A DNA stretch of 64,000 bases from Rhabditoides inermis (lineage: Eukaryota; Nematoda; Chromadorea; Rhabditida; Rhabditidae): positions 1,328,501 to 1,392,500 of the forward strand of contig CAWZYM010000151.1 in assembly GCA_963966185.1 (NCBI GenBank), read 5' to 3'. Below, one piece after another: positions 63,999 through 64,000 of the stretch. A model generated the notes under the pieces. The model worked only from the letters and a program-made list of their open reading frames with translations, made no database searches and was not told the DNA's origin. Position numbers and translations under genes: made by a program. Within the stretch, counting starts at the first letter, position 1. Each line of letters begins with the position of its first letter.

Positions 63999-64000
63999 AA

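Overview
The window is nuclear DNA from a free-living-type nematode. Every gene model has short GT-AG introns, often with a TTTTCAG-like acceptor. Many encoded families are typical of or restricted to nematodes: a cuticle collagen, a transthyretin-like secreted protein, two serpentine chemoreceptors, an F-box protein with a nematode-style C-terminal region, C-type lectins and secreted Cys-rich matrix proteins. Gene density is high, at about one gene per 3 kb on both strands. A Caenorhabditis/Pristionchus-like rhabditid is likely, but I cannot place the species. All gene models were assembled by eye from exon reading frames and splice sites, so spans run from the predicted start codon to the stop codon and exon borders are approximate.

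Layout. 1-1 kb: a TA-flanked inverted-repeat element. 1.0-1.6 kb (+): a small secreted protein. 1.8-4.8 kb (-): a lectin joining C-type lectin modules to two galectin modules. 5.2-6.5 kb (-): an F-box protein. 7.5-9.0 kb (-): a coiled-coil protein. 9.4 kb: a LINE tail. 10-15.4 kb (+): a SUMO-protease-like enzyme carrying two TTAA-flanked MITEs and an exact tandem exon duplication. 16.2-16.7 kb: a minisatellite. 17-20.8 kb (-): a secreted Gly/Pro-repeat protein. 21.2-22.6 kb (-): a chemoreceptor. 23-25.4 kb (-): a transthyretin-like protein. 26.3-29.1 kb (-): a CDK4/6-like kinase, divergent from a coiled-coil gene at 29.8-32.7 kb (+) that carries a foldback element in one intron.

A minus-strand block follows: PCID2 (33.2-35.8 kb), hnRNP A1 (36.1-37.5 kb), YIPF6 (38.3-40.1 kb) and a cuticle collagen (40.7-42.8 kb, with a TTAA MITE). 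Next come two plus-strand secreted Cys/Tyr-rich proteins (43.5-49.0 and 49.5-53.3 kb). The first contains a whole chemoreceptor gene nested antisense in an intron. The window ends with a four-TM membrane protein (55.5-58.8 kb, +), adenylate kinase (60.7-61.7 kb, +) and a serine-protease homologue lacking its catalytic serine (62.0-64.0 kb, -).

The genes do not form one pathway. Several encode extracellular or cuticle proteins (collagen, the Gly/Pro protein, the two Cys/Tyr-rich proteins, transthyretin-like, lectin, protease homologue). A housekeeping group covers mRNA export and processing, Golgi traffic, nucleotide balance, SUMO removal and the cell cycle. The most unusual items are the C-type-lectin/galectin fusion, the several non-autonomous inverted-repeat element families sitting in introns, and about 40 GA/CT microsatellites placed mostly in introns, often touching the 5' splice site.
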